A stretch of DNA of 64,000 nt, from positions 16,202,022 to 16,266,021 of the forward strand of contig NC_134465.1 of NCBI RefSeq assembly GCF_047948215.1, given 5' to 3'. This stretch comes from Lycorma delicatula. Lineage: Eukaryota; Arthropoda; Insecta; Hemiptera; Fulgoridae. This document shows positions 39,721 to 50,379 of the stretch, one piece after another; position 1 is the stretch's first letter, and each line of letters begins with the position of its first letter. Both the position numbers and the translations under genes were made by a program. A model generated the notes under the pieces. The model was not told the DNA's origin, searched no databases, and saw nothing but the letters and a program-made list of their open reading frames with translations.

Positions 39721-40544
39721 CAAAATTAATGTATAAACTAATATAAAATGCTGATAAGGACACCGCAAAAAAATGTGATTCAATGTATCCACTACAATGA
39801 ATTTATGAAACTGTCATTTTATTAAAGAATTGGAGGATCGTATCGCATTTGCAAATGAAATAAGTTTAAATCAAGTTCAGCAAAAAATGTGTAATGTAAT
39901 TTATAGGCGTACACGGAAGTTATGTGATGTCCACATCAGGTTTTTTTAAATGTTTTCCAGGCGTAATAGGAGTGCAAGAGATCCCAAAAAAATACTGTGG
40001 AGATAGTATTTTGAATGGAGAAGCCAACCGAAATTTAAAAATATAGATTTTTTGAACTTTTCGAAACTTTTTTGGGTTTATTTAAACTTTTAATAATTTC
40101 CATCTTCTTAAATTATTAAAAGTTTAATAAACTTTTTGTAATAATTTTATAAAAAAATTTCATCATAATTCAATCCCACCAGAGAGTGCTGCGATAGAGG
40201 AGCGATTGTGCGAGTTCGACACGATGAAAGTGATGTCACAAGTAATTCCAGTGTCGACGGTACATGAAAACAAGAAATGGTCGGGTGAGTTACTGTTAGA
40301 CTATAAGTGGAAGAGATAGTGTGCTAAATTTCATACGTAAATTATGAAGAGTAGTTTATTTGTGAACAGCAAAGGTATTTGTAGTAAAAGAACTTAATAC
40401 TTGTCTTATCTATTGTACTATCGTTGTTAATACAAGACTAGTAGACTGGCGGTCATGCTAATGTCTTTCCTCAATGGGACTGAATTGTATTTAATTACCT
40501 GTAAATAAATCCTGAAGATTACTTTAAATTCTGTTTTGTATGTA

Positions 40545-40730
40545 ATCGCTGTCCGTTATTATTATTACTGTAATTATTGTTGTTTGCGATTACTATGATT
40601 ATCGATTGCTTATTATTGTTTTTTATTATTATTATTTGCTGTTTCCATCGCCGTCATTATTCTGATTATTATTGTGAGTTTATCTTTGTCGTTTATTATT
40701 ACTATTGTCATTATTATTATTGACTTGTCT
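40545..40730. repeat. Degenerate (TTA)n tract
   Basis: Repeated TTATTATTAT blocks broken by short GC-containing words; an old microsatellite. Confidence 0.8.
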
Positions 40731-41870
40731 TGTTTTAGTTATGTTCTTTAACTAATAAATTGTGATTATATAAACATTTTCCGATGATCGAGCGGCGAAC
40801 GCGACAATAGGTTTACAATAAATTCCTCAATCAAAAAAAGAAATCCCTAAGTAACTTTTTCCACTATATAAGAATAAATAGCCGATGTCAGGAAAGTATT
40901 ACAACTTTGTTTTCAGAATTTTTTTTTGTACTATTTCAAACAAAATAACGTCACCTGATGTTCAGTATATTTAATTTTATAATACGTCACAGTGTATATG
41001 TTTACTTAAAAAACTGCTAAGTTACTGATTAAAATATAGAGTACTTTGAATAAAGCTTGAATTCTTCTACCGAAGTAATTATAACGGCTACGCTGACGCA
41101 GTAAAATATTTCCTACGGTCTATATTCCCTAATTTTATTTCTTGTGTAATTTCTGCAATCTTGATTGCTGATATCTCAAAAAATATAAAAGTTACCCTAA
41201 AATGGATTTACTATCTTCTCATCAAATTTTATATAAAATCATATATATATATATTGAGCGTGTGTGTTTGTAGGCATACACGAAGTCTTTTCAAGCACTT
41301 TTTCAGATAATCCTGAGTAGATTTTTCAGTATTACTAGTTTTTCGGTCGATATTTATAATTCACAGTTTTTATTTCTTTCAAAACGTCCTATACTCTCTA
41401 TTTGGAAACTTCGGCGAAATTTAATTAGACGATCTATACGATGAGGAATTCTCTCTTTGAGAGAACCCAAACAAAGCCGAATGTATTGTTTTTTATTAAA
41501 TAAATATTAGATTTTAATACTGCGAGATTAAATGCTATTATAAATCTTTCTTATATTTCTTTATTTACGTTCGATCGGTCGGAGATGAAATGAAACGGTT
41601 TACGGCAAATAAAACAAAAGTTGAGACATGTTTGGCAGGATTTTTTCTTTTGAAAAAAATAAAAACAAGAACGACGTAGTTTGGTTTTTTTACTTATTGT
41701 TCGAATTAGATAAAGAAGGCGGCGGTGTAGAGGATAGAATTTTTTGATGAAATAGGTAAATAGAAATAATAGAATAGGGAAAATTATTTACGATTACAGA
41801 GGTATATTTTGAGATTATAAAGAGCGGAGATTAAAATCAACGGAATAAATTAATATTGTAAAAAAATTAC

Positions 41871-42042
41871 CTGTCGTAATCGATGACTTTAATCACTAAG
41901 CTGACGTCGTTGACGTTTGAAGCCGGAACGTCGAACATTAACGCTTCGTTATAAACTGGACTCAGTGTTGCTCTCTTTACACTCGTTCGTTTTTTACGCA
42001 TCCTTTTGCCTTCGCACACCAAATAAACTTTCACGTAAGGAT
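41871..42042 (-). CDS. Synaptotagmin exon, middle of the C2B domain
   Basis: The acceptor TTACAG lies before 42042 and the donor CAG|GTAATT ends the exon at 41871. The 172 bases begin with two bases of the Asp codon started in the exon at 50033 and end with two bases of an Arg codon. Encoded in order: DPYVKVYLVCEG (loop 1 end with a calcium-binding Asp), KRMRKKRTSVKR (the polybasic strand that binds acidic lipids and SNAREs in synaptotagmins), LSPVYNEALMFDVP, and VSLVIKVIDYDR, whose two Asps match the loop-3 calcium ligands. No stop or frameshift. The Asp pattern predicts a calcium-binding C2B, unlike vertebrate Syt12. Confidence 0.95.
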
Positions 42043-42419
42043 CTGTAATACAAATAAATATAAAATAAATGTATCAACAAATTTTATATAAAGTACGAGT
42101 ATATAATAAACCTATTCTAAAATCAATTTTTAACTATTACGGTATTTACTTTCCTGGGTGTTCTAATATACATAGTTATATTTGAAAAGAAATTGTTACT
42201 GTCTGTCAAAAGGTTGACACGCCCTCTCGGATTGTTGTATTTCTCGACTTATATACCGCCTACAACTCTTAAAAGTAGACTGTTAAATTTTTTCTCTTAC
42301 AAGGATCAGTAAGCGCATCGGTTTTATACTATTAATAGAAAAATATCTATGCTTTGTAAAAGGTTTCAGATCTGCGACATATTAATTATAATCTGTGATC
42401 GTAAGGGAACTGTTGTACG

Positions 42420-42530
42420 GATATCTGGAAGTTCGGGTTCAAATCCGTGTCGGGCGTGAAATTTTTAAAACGTTTCATTCATTTCCACGCACAAACGTTT
42501 TAGTGATTTAACGATTTCCGTTTGGAGTAG
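42420..42530 (+). mobile_element. SINE family B remnant
   Basis: GTTCGGGTTCAAATCCGTGT (B-box region) followed by GGGCGTGAAATTTTT and TTTCATTTCCACGCACAAA parallels the body of the copy at 37590-37775. The head is too diverged to define. Confidence 0.55.
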
Positions 42531-42560
42531 GATGTATATGGGGATTCATACTCCACAGGA

Positions 42561-42728
42561 TATATAAGAGAGCACCTCGTGCTCATCGCGCATGCGCGAG
42601 GGTCCAGGCGCCTACTCGCAGTGCATGCGCGAGGGCCCAGACGCTTCGGCCTGCCTCAGGCGTGACGTCACAGGTGGATTGCCTCGAGACGGTCTGTCCG
42701 CCTAGGTGCAGAGCAGTCGATCAAAAGG
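42561..42728 (+). promoter_or_regulatory. Candidate TATA promoter with GC-rich leader and splice donor
   Basis: TATATAAG at 42561 is followed by an unusually GC/CpG-rich segment. This holds a 22-bp direct repeat (42590-42611 and 42623-42644, GCATGCGCGAGGG core), a consensus CRE palindrome TGACGTCA at 42663-42670, and a strong donor AAAAG|GTAAGT ending the putative exon at 42727. The arrangement resembles a promoter plus non-coding first exon on the plus strand, opposite to the synaptotagmin gene. It could equally be part of a transposable element. No transcript evidence. Confidence 0.35.
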
Positions 42729-42740
42729 TAAGTGTCTTAC

Positions 42741-43140
42741 TACCGTCGAGTAGAAGCTTAGATTTTACCCCCCACCGCTCCTCTCGATCTAAACTTCGTA
42801 CTTTATTACGGTTCTATCTTGGCGCAAATTTTATTCCCACCTCTCCACCCGATTTAAATCTTATAGTTTATGTAGGTCAAATCTTAGCGCAGATTTTACT
42901 CCCTCCACTCCATCTGATTTAAACCTCGTATCTTATTATTTTCGATGGAAGCTCAGATTTTATCCCCACCACTACACCGCGTTGTAAAGGATTGACCACA
43001 TCTATGTCAACCGTGTAGTAAAGAATTGACGTCAGAGGTCGTTGATCATAATCTCGTATCTTATGTATCTCCGATGTCAGCATAGAATTTACCCATCTAA
43101 ACCTCATATTTTATTAGGGTCCGATGTTAGAAAATCTTAA
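42741..43140. repeat. Degenerate tandem repeat, period 64-66 bp
   Basis: The word ATTTTA followed by a C-rich stretch recurs at 42762, 42828, 42893 and 42957, and again in weaker form near 43086. Each unit continues with TCTGATTTAAACCTCGTATC-like and TTATTA..GGTC-like segments. Related sequence reappears at 43670-43710. A minisatellite-like array inside the GC-rich island. Confidence 0.8.
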
Positions 43141-43760
43141 CGTTATTGACGTCAGAGCGAGCAGTTGTCGCCTGCAGCTGGTGCTCGAGACCAACCGCCA
43201 CCTGCTAGCGGTGGCGGTTGGAACTAGGTGACACTAGCGCTAGTGGGTTAGAGCGGAACTAAAGTCGATAATCGAAACAGTAATAGCGCGAAATATGACT
43301 TTGTAAATAAACGACGTCAGAGCAGTTGCCGCTAATTACCTTTCATCATACAGTTTACAATCTTTCACTTTGGGATTCGGCCTGTCTCAATCGTCGATAT
43401 CATTTCCGTCTACCCTTTGCGGTACGCCATTTGTAATGCTCGCGACCTCTTCTCTCTTTTATCATTTCTTCTTCTTGCTGATAATATGTTTGTAAGGAAT
43501 CTTAAATGGTATCTATATATTTTTCGTACTTGTAAAGTAAAAAGCGTTTAGGGGCTAATTTAAGAACGTCAGCTCCAGGAACTGCGTTAGGCATTTTGAT
43601 TCACGTACCGATGCTTTCATCTACCTTAGCCATTGTTAGTATTATAGACGATCTAACTACCGACTGCAGCCTATCTAAATCTAGTATCTTATTAGGGTCA
43701 GGTGGAAGCGCGATTCAAGACTGTGACGTCAGAATAGTTATCGCCTGCAGCCAGGGTTCG
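43027..43760. repeat. Dispersed GACGTCAGAGCAGTTG repeats with CRE cores
   Basis: TGACGTCA occurs at 43027, 43147 and 43724, and CGACGTCA at 43312. Three of them continue into a common unit approximating CAGAGCAGTTGTCGCCTGCAG. The unit recurs between members of the 65-bp array, so CRE-like sites are being copied with it. Confidence 0.8.
43191..43245. repeat. GC-rich hairpin and adjacent 14-bp palindrome
   Basis: CCAACCGCCACC (43191-43202), seven-base loop, perfect reverse complement at 43210-43221; then CACTAGCGCTAGTG at 43232-43245, a perfect palindrome. The loop TGCTAGC resembles half of the second palindrome. Confidence 0.92.
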
Positions 43761-44706
43761 AAGCGGGTTATCTAATACAATGGTAAATTTACAACATGTA
43801 AATTATGTCGGTTTAAATATTATAGGTGTACCGTGAAGTTAAACAGCGTAAGTGAATCACGATGGGTTACCGACGGTGAGGAGAGGTGACCTACTCGCTG
43901 CGGTGATATCATCGATCACAATAGCCGGTTCGAGTTGCGCAACGTTAGCTTGGTGCTGCTAGGTAAGGGGTATCGAGGCGGTAGCGGTCAAGCCGTATCG
44001 GCTAGGTGCTGGCCGGTAAGGCATATCAGCCGGTGTTTTGTCTTCATCACCGAGTAGTGAAAATCGTACTTACGTTTAAAGTTGTTAGGCCGAAGTAAAT
44101 GGGCTTATCGAGATAGACGGTATCTTCCGATTTTTACACGGCCAAGTTTTCTTATAATTCGGTCTTTGAATGTAGAATTGGCGATGGATTTACGATCTAT
44201 CGCCAAGTCGTTTTATCGCGAAGTCGTTTACGATCGGTTATTAGTTTGAAGTTTATTCGATTCCGAATATTCGCCATGTATTTGCTAAACACCGAGTTAT
44301 TCATTAGCTTGTAAAAGTCTTTTTAGAAATCATTCTTCGCATTTTTTCTTAAAGCGGTATTAAGATCGATATAGCCTTTTAGCAGAGTACTCTGGCGAAA
44401 TTGTAACCCTTTTCGGACCTTTGTTACGAGCAAGCAATTTCTGATCGCCTGCTTTAGCGCGACTTAGTGACAAACGTAGCGCTTTTTCGGAAATAGTGTA
44501 ATCCATTCGTTCTCAAAGTGAGCGATAACGCTCTCTTGTGGACATTGTTGGAGGACGGTAGAAGGCCCACAGAAAATTGGGGATGTTCAGGCGGTCTAGG
44601 AAGACCATTGCAGATTAAAAAAACGCAAAAATTATGTTTTCCTGATATTTCAACTAAAATGTTAAGTAAAATGTAACATTCGACTCAGAAATAGGATATG
44701 CTACGT

Positions 44707-44779
44707 TTAAAAACAATAATTGCAATTTCTGTTTTTAAGAGCGCATCTTAAAAATAGCAATTGCAATTATTATTTTTAA
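44707..44779. repeat. 34-bp-arm hairpin, 5-nt loop
   Basis: Arm 44707-44740 pairs with 44746-44779 at 31 of 34 positions around the loop GCGCA. The word AATTGCAATT is itself palindromic in each arm. Such a foldback could be a miniature transposon or a precursor-like RNA hairpin. Confidence 0.9.
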
Positions 44780-44879
44780 CAGATGGTAGTTTAAAAATTT
44801 TGGGAGGCGCCAGAAAATGTTTGATCTCAATGCGGGAAGTGAGCGAAAAAGATTGAGAATCAATGGTGTAATTAGTAGT

Positions 44880-45110
44880 TTGCTATATCCTGACCTCATA
44901 GGAGAAGACTCCCTTCATGTGAGGGTTTCGGTCGCCACGCCACCCACTCCGTACCTAGCCCTTCGGGCTTTACAGTAAGAACCGGGCGGGCTTTTCGTTG
45001 GTCGGCAGTAAAGGTAGCTAGCTAGTTATGCAAATCGTGGAGATGAGAAAGATACTCAACGTCAACCTCCAGAATGTAACCGATCTCATCTGCACGCATA
45101 ATTTTTTTTA
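44880..45110. other. GC-rich block of unknown nature
   Basis: Sharply GC-richer than its flanks, with GGTCGCCACGCCACCCACTC, a small AGCCCTTCGGGCT hairpin near 44957 and an AGCTAGCTAG word. No open frame of interest. It looks like the untranslated end of a mobile element, but I cannot place the family. Confidence 0.4.
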
Positions 45111-45269
45111 AACGTAATTTTTTAACATTTTTTTTAACATAATATGTTCTGATATGATACTTAAAAACATTTCACGCAAAATATCAAGAAAATCGGTTAG
45201 AAAAATTGACTTCAACCTAACTGTACACGAAATCTAAAGCTACGAAGAAATCTAAAACCGATCAGGAAA

Positions 45270-45440
45270 CTATTTATTTTTTTTCACGATGAATCCACAC
45301 AGAAACTCAAAGATTTTACGTGGGAACATGGAAATAGAGATTTTTAGCGAACGAAAAATCTCATATATGACCGGAATTCGAACCCGGGACCTCCAGATGA
45401 AAGGCCGAGACGCTACCACTCCGTACTTCGTCACGGAGAA
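45270..45440 (-). mobile_element. SINE family B, copy 2
   Basis: Minus strand: ACGGAGTGGTAGCGTCTCGG (A-box region), CCCGGGTTCGAATTCCGGTC (B-box region), GAGATTTTTCGTTCGCTAAA, TTTCCATGTTCCCACG, A-rich tail at 45271-45285. It closely parallels 37590-37775. The 83-codon plus-strand open frame across it is an artefact. Confidence 0.8.
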
Positions 45441-45544
45441 CGGTCTTTATATTTTAAAGGCCTTTAGCCTTTATTTTTTAAATGAATTTAAAGTAATAAA
45501 TATTCCTGATTTCCATATAGATTTATTTTTCTCTATGTGAACTG

Positions 45545-45716
45545 TACCGGCTTCCGTGGGGCGATCGACTGCCCTTTCCGCCTTTCATCCAAAGGTTCCG
45601 CGTTCGAATCCCGATCAGATATGACATTTTCACACGCTAAAAATTTGTCATCGCATCTCATCCTCTGAAACAACAATACCTAACGGTGGTCCCGTAGGAT
45701 AAAAGAAAACAAAGTT
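45545..45716 (+). mobile_element. SINE with family B head and family A-like tail
   Basis: The head has CTTCCGTGGGGCGATCGACT and GCGTTCGAATCCCGATCAGA, then ACATTTTCACACGCTAAAAA, as in family B. The tail reads CATCCTCTGAAACAAC, CGGTGGTCCCGTAGGATAAA, like the family A tail. It sits about 100 bp from copy 2 in the opposite orientation. Confidence 0.75.
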
Positions 45717-47150
45717 GTAGACTTTAAGCCGTTTCTCTGTGTTCCTCTTCTTACTTTGATCGATAACAAAGTCGCTACTGTTTTCTAATTCTGTTGACTT
45801 TCATACTGCAATTTTTTTGGCGGGTGAAGTCTGCCTGATACGTATACGTTTTGAAAAAGGCGTACGTAATAAAAATAAAAAATAAAATTTTATATTTCAA
45901 CTTCTCAATTTCGCGTTTTGAAAAAAGGTTTAGTAAGTTAGCGCTTTCTTTTAATACAGTTCAGACTTCAAATTTTAAAAAAATAATTTAAAAAGAAAAT
46001 GCATGTGTAATTATAATACCAGTATGTAAATATACTAGTATTTATATACAGAAGTACATAACGCGCGCTTAACTGTCGACTAGAAAAAGAGATTATCTTA
46101 ATCGATAATTTATTTTTTTGTATTTAATTGTTTCCTTAAAAAATTTCAATAAAAAGAAACCGATAAATACATCGCGTTGAAGAATTTTATCCCGTAATTT
46201 TTTATTTATTTACTTTTTTTGTCTGTATCGCATAAATTTGTCTCTGTTAATTTCTATGACTTTTTTAAACGCTCGCTTATCATTTTTCCCTATTTAACGA
46301 GAAATGATGTAGCAAGATGAAAGTACCAGAGGGAGGTTAAAGTACGTAATTCAAAGCGCGTGGAAGGTTCAAGGTCGTGGAGAATCGATGATAAAAAAAA
46401 CCTTTTCTCGTTCATTTTACACTTTTGTACACGCACAGGCATACTCTTTCGTTATACCTTTTCTTTATAAAATTGTAGGCTTGATATTTTTTGTGATTTG
46501 AAATTACACAAATTTTTATCCCGTGTTTCGTGGAAATTTATCCTTAAATGCATTTTATATCCTATTATAAAAAAGCCTTCATATTTTTTAATGATTTTTC
46601 CCGTATTAAGGAACTATAAATTTGTGTTAGTGTGTATATATAAGATTAAGATAAAAAGATATGTATCTTTATTCGTAAAGTACCATATATGTATCTGTGT
46701 GTATAAATATAATTTATTTTTTACTTTTCAGTGCGTTTTTATGTTTTTTAATATATTATATTTTTTTGTTTAAAATTCTCAATTTGATTTAATTCTTATT
46801 TTTTACTTTTTAGAGGGTTTTTCTAATTTGCTTCCTTTTTTTTATTAATGTTGATATTAATATTAGTTAAATAAAAGCTTTTTTAAAAAATAATTTTTCA
46901 TATGTAATCAAATATATTTTTGTAATTTTTGTTGTTTTTTTGTATTTTTTTTTTTAATATTCATCTGTTATTCGCAATTGTGGTTAGTAGATCTGCTTCC
47001 TTTACCCGGTTAGACAACAATAAAAATACTATTTTCACTATTATTTTCGATATTCGATTGACGAAAGAATATGTGTTAGAGTAATGTACAGTAAATTCTA
47101 TTAAATTATTTCTATACATTCTCAACATTAATCGTAACTGAAAAAAACAT

Positions 47151-47210
47151 AAAATGGCGGACAGAGGGAAAATTGAACGAGACAGGACATTTGTCCGCAT
47201 GAACTTTTTT
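47151..47210 (+). repeat. Short repeat starting AAAATGGCG, copy 1
   Basis: Matches 62770-62825 at roughly four of five positions over 56 bases, including GACATTTGTCC and CATGAAC. The ATG opens a short frame, MADRGKIERDRTFVRMNFF, in the same phase as the other copy. Confidence 0.65.
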
Positions 47211-48559
47211 TGTTTTTACTGATGTCCTGAATCAGTACCTTAAGTTCGGTCAAAACCTTTCGGGATTTAAATTTATATATTTTTATAAACTAAAAAATAA
47301 ATTTCAGTTGATAATTTTTCTGTATTCTACGAAGTAATTTTTTTTTTTTTGGTAAAGGTTTTGTTATGTTCTGTGTGCTAATACTTATATGATCGACGAA
47401 TAAAATAATTTCATAAAATTTTTAATTAAATCTCATAAAACAGGTATATACAATACGTACAAAAAATTATACATCGCAATTATATCAGTCTATTTTTCTT
47501 TGTTGTCTGGTAAAGTTACCTACCGCACATAATCGCACTTGAAAGAAAATAAAGTACCCGAAAAGGCTCTCGTTTGTAATTTTCAGTATTATTTGTGTTA
47601 ATGTAATGCGTATACGAAACAATAAAAGTAATATCTAATATTTATTATTACCGTACTATATTTTCCGTATATACGTTTATGTACATAAATTTTAATCGTT
47701 TAATAATTAAAGTACATTTCAGTATTAAATTGATTTTTTTTTTTTATAAACAAAGGAATATTGTTTATCTTTTCTGAATTATAATTAAAAAATATTTTCA
47801 TATATACGTATATATGAATATTATTTTCCCCTAGAGTAATATTTATTTTTTTACGGCTGTATTATAACGTTTGTATTATGCGATTGGAACCTATATCGTA
47901 ATGGGAGTCGTAATGAAATAGATTACGATACAGGTGTTCAGCCGATGGAAAGCCTACTCTTTTCAACCGCTGACCGATCGGAAGCGGCTGTCGTTTAATG
48001 TATTGTTTTTTTACTTTGATTTTAATCCGATTTAGCAGAGGTTAATTTGAATGTACGCCGATATGTAACTAAGTATCTGTATTACACCTTTTACCCGTTT
48101 GATAATATCGGGATATTGAAGAAGAAATGTCATAAATGCCGATCGATATTGAAGAAAAGGCAGAACTTATGACTAATAACCTATAGCCACAGAAATATAT
48201 TTTTTTAAATATAAAAAAAATATATCCCGGAATTGATGTATTCTAAACTGATTTAAATCAGTAATCGTAATATTTTCTCACCTGTAGAAAAAATTCGGTA
48301 TGCAGCACTCTACTGTGGCCGTTAATGCACTTTTGCAAAGTGACGACACTCGTCAAGACTACTTCGCACTCGTGCATCGACGGCTGTCATCGTAGGCTCG
48401 TTGCATAACGTACTATTTCGTTTCAACTATTTTGTCAACGGTAAGCTTTTATTTTTCCGTCTAGCTCTATAGCAGATCTATAGCTTTAGAAGGGAAAGTA
48501 TTGTAATCGGTTCGATTTAGGCGTATACGGTTTTCACAGCATCTTTACGATTTGACACC

Positions 48560-48960
48560 TAATGAACCTAAAAAACCCAAAAGCCGGATGGAAATTTTCC
48601 GGATGTTCGTATGTACGTGTGTGTTTCCTTTTAAATCATCTTATATCTCCAGAACTGCTGAACCGATTTTGACCAAACTTAGTCAGCTTACTTGTATAAA
48701 CGGGGCATTGATGCCGTAAAAGTTTCACCCTTCAAGTTCGTAGAGCAATATCACCCTTAGTATCTCCAGATTTCGCCTAATTAAGGGATATTATTCTTAG
48801 GCAGATTTGTTAACGATAAAAAAATAATATTTCCAAAAAAGATTTTGCAAAATCGCACCCCTACCCCAAAAAATGCTCTAAATAAACTACAGGCTAAGCG
48901 GGTATAGCGGGTCATTAGTACCCCTCTCACTACTCTCACCACAAGGAGCGCTAGTGTAAT
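48560..48960. repeat. Probable dispersed insect repeat
   Basis: Contains TATCTCCAGAACTGCTGAAC followed by CGATTTTGACCAAACTT, a phrase I recall from many insect interspersed repeats (unverified). No coding potential or terminal repeats are visible. It abuts the SINE copy at 48991. Confidence 0.4.
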
Positions 48961-48990
48961 CCTGACGTATTGTACTGCTATAGCTGTCTC

Positions 48991-49135
48991 CTTTATTTTT
49001 TTTCTGTTTAGCCTCCGAACCGCCGTAAGGTATTACTTCAAAGGGTGAATGACGATGATATGTATAAATGTAAATGAACTGTAGTTTTGTACCGTCTCAG
49101 ATCGACCGTTCCTGAGATATGCGGTTAATGTGTGC
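48991..49135 (-). mobile_element. SINE family A, 3' part
   Basis: The reverse complement shows ATATCTCAGGAACGGTCGAT, TTCATTTACATTTATACATA, ATACCTTACGGCGGTTCGGA, GGCTAAACAGAAAAAAAATA, in the order of the full copy at 24786. Confidence 0.85.
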
Positions 49136-50032
49136 TGCTGTCGTCTGTTGTGTTGTAACCTTACTGGTGAGCGGTAGAATTAAATAAATGAATTATATTT
49201 AAAGTGTAAAAAAGTATTTAATGTGGCCGCTAGTAGCGCGACACCCGCGCCAATGAAATACGGTATGCGCGCGCGCTTCAGTTAGAATCATTGAATTAAA
49301 CAAAAAAAAAAATTGTATTTAAATAAAATAATAAATATTATAAATTAAGTAGCGTGTGTAAGCCGTGCATCAGAAAAACACCGCGTGACGGGAAAGTCTA
49401 CAACTGTGTTCTGTCAGGTTTTTATTTTCATTTATTATACACCGAGATTTGTAAAGAATTTACGATGCTGATTTAAAGTGCTGTAAACTTGTTAAGAGAA
49501 AAAATGCGTAGTTTTTAAAAGCGTAAAAATGCTACTCCATTGAGAAATTATAATACAGGACTTAGGCTCAACTTATAGGGTATGTAATGGCCCGGGGAAA
49601 AGTTTCTTCGTAGTTTGTTGCAAAATTGGTAAAAGCAAGGCTTTTTTTATGTTTCAAATTAAGTTTATAAACCGAAGATGATGGATCGTTTTGATCGACT
49701 ATCTTTTTTGCGAACGTTTATTTATGAAATTTTAATATTTTAAATTATCGTTTTTATCAAATTTTATAAACTTTTCGATGAAGCAGACATCTCTGCGAAA
49801 GTTTTACGCGCGGAGTAAAAAATTAAAAAAAAGTTCGTGAAAAGTATTAATTTTATAAATAATTTTATTTTGCTGCTAGATTCATTTTTCTTAACTCTTT
49901 CACACACGCGCGCTCACACACACACATACACGTATATATATATATATATTTTTTTAATCTGAAACGTGCCTAAATCTATTTAATAAAATATATGACTGAA
50001 AATAAAAAATAATAATAAAAAACACTTTTTAC

Positions 50033-50153
50033 CGGAAGATCCGGTTATATCCATTGCTTTTAAATTTCTTCCTTTTATTATAGTCACTGTTAATCTTCCT
50101 GCTGTCGGTAGATAGCATAATGATACCATCAGTTCACCAAGATTTCGCTTGTC
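50033..50153 (-). CDS. Synaptotagmin exon, start of the C2B domain
   Basis: The acceptor TTTCTTTTCAG lies just above 50153, with a strong pyrimidine tract. The 121-base exon starts in phase 0 and ends at the donor CCG|GTAAAAAG. Encoded in order: [43 protein letters not shown]-x-SL-Y-P-x-xGRLTV is the first strand pair of synaptotagmin C2B. The Asp of AMD is the first loop-1 calcium ligand, and the second is completed across the intron (G|AT). The last base and the next two exons join in frame without stops. Preceding exons (C2A, linker, transmembrane, N-terminus) are upstream and not identified here. Confidence 0.95.
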
Positions 50154-50379
50154 CTGAAAAGAAAAAGGTGAAGGAAACAATTAATTACATTTAGTAGATT
50201 TATATTATTATTTATTAACGCTTAACGGTTACGTAATTTATTAAATATTAACGTAGAATAATAACAGATTCAGATTTTTAATATTAATCTACGGTTTATA
50301 AAACTTACACTAAAGAGAGTTGTCCGCAGCCTTTGTATAGGAATCTGAAGGTAAAATGGAACATACCGTGTTAATGCAG

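Larger units (their letters stand above)
24057..41870 (-). other. Intron of synaptotagmin (about 17.8 kb)
   Basis: Donor AG|GTAATT at 41870 and acceptor CAG at 24057, with phases that join the Arg codon of DYDR. It hosts the SINEs, LINE copies and remnants listed below. Long stretches (25.1-26.6, 27.0-29.9, 33.1-37.5, 37.8-39.3, 39.7-41.8 kb) hold nothing I recognise. From about 28 kb upward CpG is abundant again. Confidence 0.85.
42043..50032 (-). other. Intron of synaptotagmin (about 8.0 kb)
   Basis: Donor CCG|GTAAAAAG at 50032 and acceptor at 42043, with phase 1 completing an Asp codon (G|AT). Besides the entries below, 43.8-44.7, 45.7-47.1, 47.2-48.5 and 49.2-50.0 kb hold nothing recognised. 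43861-44050 is GC-richer, with GGTAAGG..TATC words repeated at 43963 and 44011. Confidence 0.85.

Noticed and set aside
42662..42922. 86-codon plus-strand open frame in the GC-rich island
   Set aside because: It crosses a strong splice donor and the 65-bp tandem array; the protein merely translates the repeats.
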